From the NCBI GenBank assembly GCA_964390805.1, contig CAYMKL010000207.1, forward strand, positions 1 through 8,050: a stretch of DNA of 8,050 bases, written 5' to 3'. Of the stretch, positions 7,068 to 8,050 are shown piece after piece. Source of the DNA: CAYMKL01 sp964390805. Lineage in GTDB: Bacteria; Chloroflexota; Anaerolineae; VGOG01. The notes under the pieces are model-generated. The model did not search any database. It was not told where the DNA came from and saw nothing but the letters and a program-made list of their open reading frames with translations. Positions within the stretch are counted from its first letter, which is position 1, and each line of letters opens with the position of its first letter. A program made the position numbers and the translations under genes.

Positions 7068-7120
7068 CAACCTCCTCGCAGTTTGTCATTTTCACTCACA
7101 TAGATGAGGTGAGGAGGTTG
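7068..7120. repeat. 10-bp perfect inverted repeat containing Shine-Dalgarno-like arms
   Basis: CAACCTCCTC at 7068-7077 is complementary to GAGGAGGTTG at 7111-7120, with 33 bases between. The left arm, read on the minus strand, is the ribosome binding site of the lipoprotein. The right arm gives the same GAGGAGG on the plus strand, but 14 bases before the ATG at 7132, which is too far for normal use. Confidence 0.65.
7071..7077 (-). promoter_or_regulatory. Ribosome binding site of the lipoprotein gene
   Basis: GAGGAGG on the minus strand, 6 bases before ATG 7064. It is a near-ideal site, supports the minus-strand reading of this region, and fixes the start at 7064 rather than at the upstream TTG. 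Confidence 0.7.
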
Positions 7121-7131
7121 CATCTTGCCCC

Positions 7132-7371
7132 ATGCTTGAGAACAAGCCAGCAGCGAGAAACGAGAAGAGGCACAGTCTCCTCGTTGTAGGCAACAGACAT
7201 AAGGTGATCTTCGAGGCCGATTACAGAGCGCCAGTTCCACTGCTAGGCAAGCTAGCAGAAGGGTTCATGCTCAAAATGAACGGATGTGAGGCCGAGTTAT
7301 TACTGGAGAATCTGAAGGATAGATGGAAGCCTAGCGTGGGAATCGAGAGCGGGCTGGTTTTGCACAACTAG
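7132..7371 (+). pseudogene. C-terminal remnant of an SRPBCC-fold (polyketide cyclase-like) protein
   Basis: 79 residues from the ATG at 7132. From about residue 20 the sequence follows the C-terminal strand and long helix of SRPBCC/START-like small-ligand-binding proteins: KVIFEADYRAPVPLLGK, then LAEGFMLKMN, then EAELLLENLKDRWKP. Family members are about 145 residues, and the N-terminal half (with the usual APVEKVF-type motif) is missing here and not found in other frames nearby. An in-frame stop lies at 7105-7107 and the only possible start has no well-spaced ribosome binding site. I read it as a 5'-truncated gene left by a rearrangement whose breakpoint lies roughly between 7120 and 7190. 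Translation of a short protein cannot be excluded. Confidence 0.55.
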
Positions 7372-7378
7372 AGGTGGA

Positions 7379-7402
7379 AGGCGGAGGTCATGCCCTCCGC
7401 CT
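7379..7402. terminator. Hairpin between converging frames, probable bidirectional terminator
   Basis: AGGCGGAGG (7379-7387) pairs perfectly with CCTCCGCCT (7394-7402) over a 6-base loop TCATGC. It starts 8 bases after the stop of the SRPBCC remnant and touches the stop codon of the minus-strand frame ending at 7401. Neither side has a clear T-run, so termination is likely but not assured. Confidence 0.55.
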
Positions 7403-7562
7403 AATTCACCATCATGGCCTCAGTGAGTTCCGGTCGGCCCGAGAGTATTGAGTCGTCGTAGAAGTGGGCACCGCATTCAGGGGAGAGGCAACCTAGCAAT
7501 TCATTGGTGTGCCCTGCGAAGCTGTCGTCTGCTCGAATGGGGAACAAGACAGCAGACAATGG
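7401..7562 (-). CDS. Open frame in the 3' exon of the group II intron, unrecognised, 5' end not in window
   Basis: Directly downstream of the intron's predicted 3' splice site (after 7564), one of the three minus-strand frames stays open for 53 codons to TAG at 7401-7403; the other two close within the exon. The C-terminal part contains CLSPECGAHFYDDS, a Cys-rich stretch, and ends RPELTEAMMVN. I do not recognise it. It could be the 3' part of a gene interrupted by the intron, whose 5' exon would lie beyond the right edge, or chance. The terminator-like hairpin at its stop codon slightly favours a real gene end. Confidence 0.3.
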   Translation of the reverse strand, partial: PLSAVLFPIRADDSFAGHTNELLGCLSPECGAHFYDDSILSGRPELTEAMMVN

Positions 7563-7563
7563 A

Positions 7564-7638
7564 ATCGGGTAGCAGGGGGACATTGCTGCCCCCCCGCCCC
7601 CTAAGAACCGTGCGCGCGCCTTTCAACGCACACGGCTC
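7564..7638 (-). ncRNA. Group II intron domains V and VI and 3' splice site
   Basis: Domain V (7638-7605, 34 bases) has the canonical shape: a lower stem of 10 pairs starting GAGCC/GGTTC with the AGC catalytic triad at 7637-7635, a 2-base bulge on the 3' strand, 4 upper pairs and a GAAA tetraloop. A 3-base linker TTA follows. Domain VI (7601-7567) starts with GGG/CCC, then bulges A7570, then pairs continuously (three G-U pairs) up to a GCAA tetraloop at 7586-7583. The bulged A is 7 bases from the predicted intron end at 7564, the normal branch-point distance. I folded this by hand. Confidence 0.92.
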
Positions 7639-8050
7639 AAGCCTTGAGCACCTTGTAGCCATGTCGTTGGTGAAACTGATGGTGGCAATGAGGATGTATG
7701 GCGACCCGATTGTTTGCTCCATCTGATCCACCCTCATGGCGAGGAATACGGTGATGGTAGTGTATGTTGTTCTCCGGCTGGAACAGGAGGCCACACTGAC
7801 CACACCGAGATTCTTGTCGCCGTAGCACATTTCGTTTCCGCCAAGAGTTTGCCTGTTGTTCGACCCTTCGTTGACTACGCTTTGCCCAGTAGTCACGGAG
7901 AGCTGGATCATAGGGGCTGCTACGTCCGCGCACTTTGATGTGGCGGACGATGGGCATGTCTGCCGGATTGCGCAAGGTCACGTTGGTATCCCCAAACTTC
8001 ACTACCGTACACTTTTTACCAAGCGAGGCATTTGGAATTCCACGGGAATG
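7637..8050 (-). CDS. ltrA: Group II intron reverse transcriptase/maturase, C-terminal part with HNH endonuclease
   Basis: Multifunctional intron-encoded protein: reverse transcriptase, RNA maturase that helps splicing, and DNA endonuclease that cuts the target strand to prime reverse transcription. Only 137 C-terminal codons are visible; the frame is open to the right edge. The stretch ADMPIVRHIKVRGRSSPYDP is typical of the region between the maturase/DNA-binding part and the endonuclease. The HNH domain follows: CGQCG Cys pair, HYHHRIPRHEGG with the His pair, then NNRVAIHPHCHHQFHQRHG with the Asn, third Cys and closing His. All expected metal and catalytic residues are present, so the endonuclease may be active. 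The apparent GTG start at 8002 is internal to the gene. Its TGA stop (7639-7637) lies in the first bases of domain V. Confidence 0.93.
   Translation of the reverse strand, partial: HSRGIPNASLGKKCTVVKFGDTNVTLRNPADMPIVRHIKVRGRSSPYDPALRDYWAKRSQRRVEQQANSWRKRNVLRRQESRCGQCGLLFQPENNIHYHHRIPRHEGGSDGANNRVAIHPHCHHQFHQRHGYKVLKA

Larger units (their letters stand above)
7564..8050 (-). mobile_element. Group II intron, 3' part (domain IV end, V and VI), running off the right edge
   Basis: Self-splicing retroelement that moves by reverse transcription of its own RNA into DNA. The window holds the C-terminal part of the encoded reverse transcriptase, then domain V and domain VI with a bulged branch-point adenosine, ending in GAT at 7566-7564, which fits the usual A-Y intron end. 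The 5' end, domains I-III and most of the protein are outside the window. The encoded protein carries an HNH endonuclease domain, which argues against class C introns, whose proteins usually lack one. The exact class needs domain I and the full protein. Confidence 0.92.

Noticed and set aside
6736..7107. Plus-strand Gly/Val-rich repeat frame opposite the lipoprotein
   Set aside because: TTG start, no ribosome binding site, no signal peptide; the minus strand has all three expected signals. Kept only as a finding.
7401..7583. Minus-strand frame of 60 codons starting at 7583 as a complete gene
   Set aside because: Its ATG lies in the loop and stem of intron domain VI, so the start is structural RNA; only the part downstream of the splice site is considered.
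7448..7938. Plus-strand open frames across the group II intron end
   Set aside because: They are antisense to the HNH/maturase frame and to domains V/VI and show no protein family features.

Overview
The window reads as bacterial chromosomal DNA of moderately high G+C content with strong Shine-Dalgarno sites. My best guess for the source is Chloroflexota or a relative. This rests on the Pro/Thr-rich lipoprotein linker, a ComEC without its hydrolase domain, and the sensor-kinase plus HD-GYP set. It is an inference from style, not from a marker gene.

Layout. (1) Positions 1-4745 hold a tight plus-strand cluster. A multi-PAS/GAF sensor histidine kinase, cut by the left edge, is followed 16 bases later by a stand-alone receiver protein. 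Five bases after that comes a receiver/HD-GYP protein, and overlapping its stop is a tRNA-nucleotidyltransferase-type head domain with an unrecognised C-terminal tail. A hairpin terminator closes the cluster at 4771-4798. (2) Positions 4746-5105 are a gene-free stretch with that terminator and a candidate promoter for comEC. (3) Positions 5106-6605 encode a ComEC-type DNA-uptake channel. (4) Positions 6606-7371 look rearranged: a small minus-strand lipoprotein with six 7-residue Pro/Thr repeats, a 10-bp inverted repeat carrying its ribosome binding site, and a 5'-truncated SRPBCC-fold remnant facing the other way. (5) From 7379 to the right edge lie a bidirectional hairpin, a short open frame, and the 3' end of a minus-strand group II intron with the C-terminal part of its encoded reverse transcriptase (HNH domain). 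Domains V and VI can be folded base by base.

How it works together. The first three genes form a plausible phosphorelay: the kinase senses a ligand or redox state through PAS/GAF domains and phosphorylates one or both receivers, and the HD-GYP protein hydrolyses cyclic di-GMP. Why a nucleotidyltransferase head is translationally coupled to them is unclear. The right third is accessory and rearranged. I see no clearly new multi-gene defence or mobile system. The items most worth checking are the tailed nucleotidyltransferase head, the intron 3' end with its maturase stop codon inside domain V, and the rearranged lipoprotein/SRPBCC junction.
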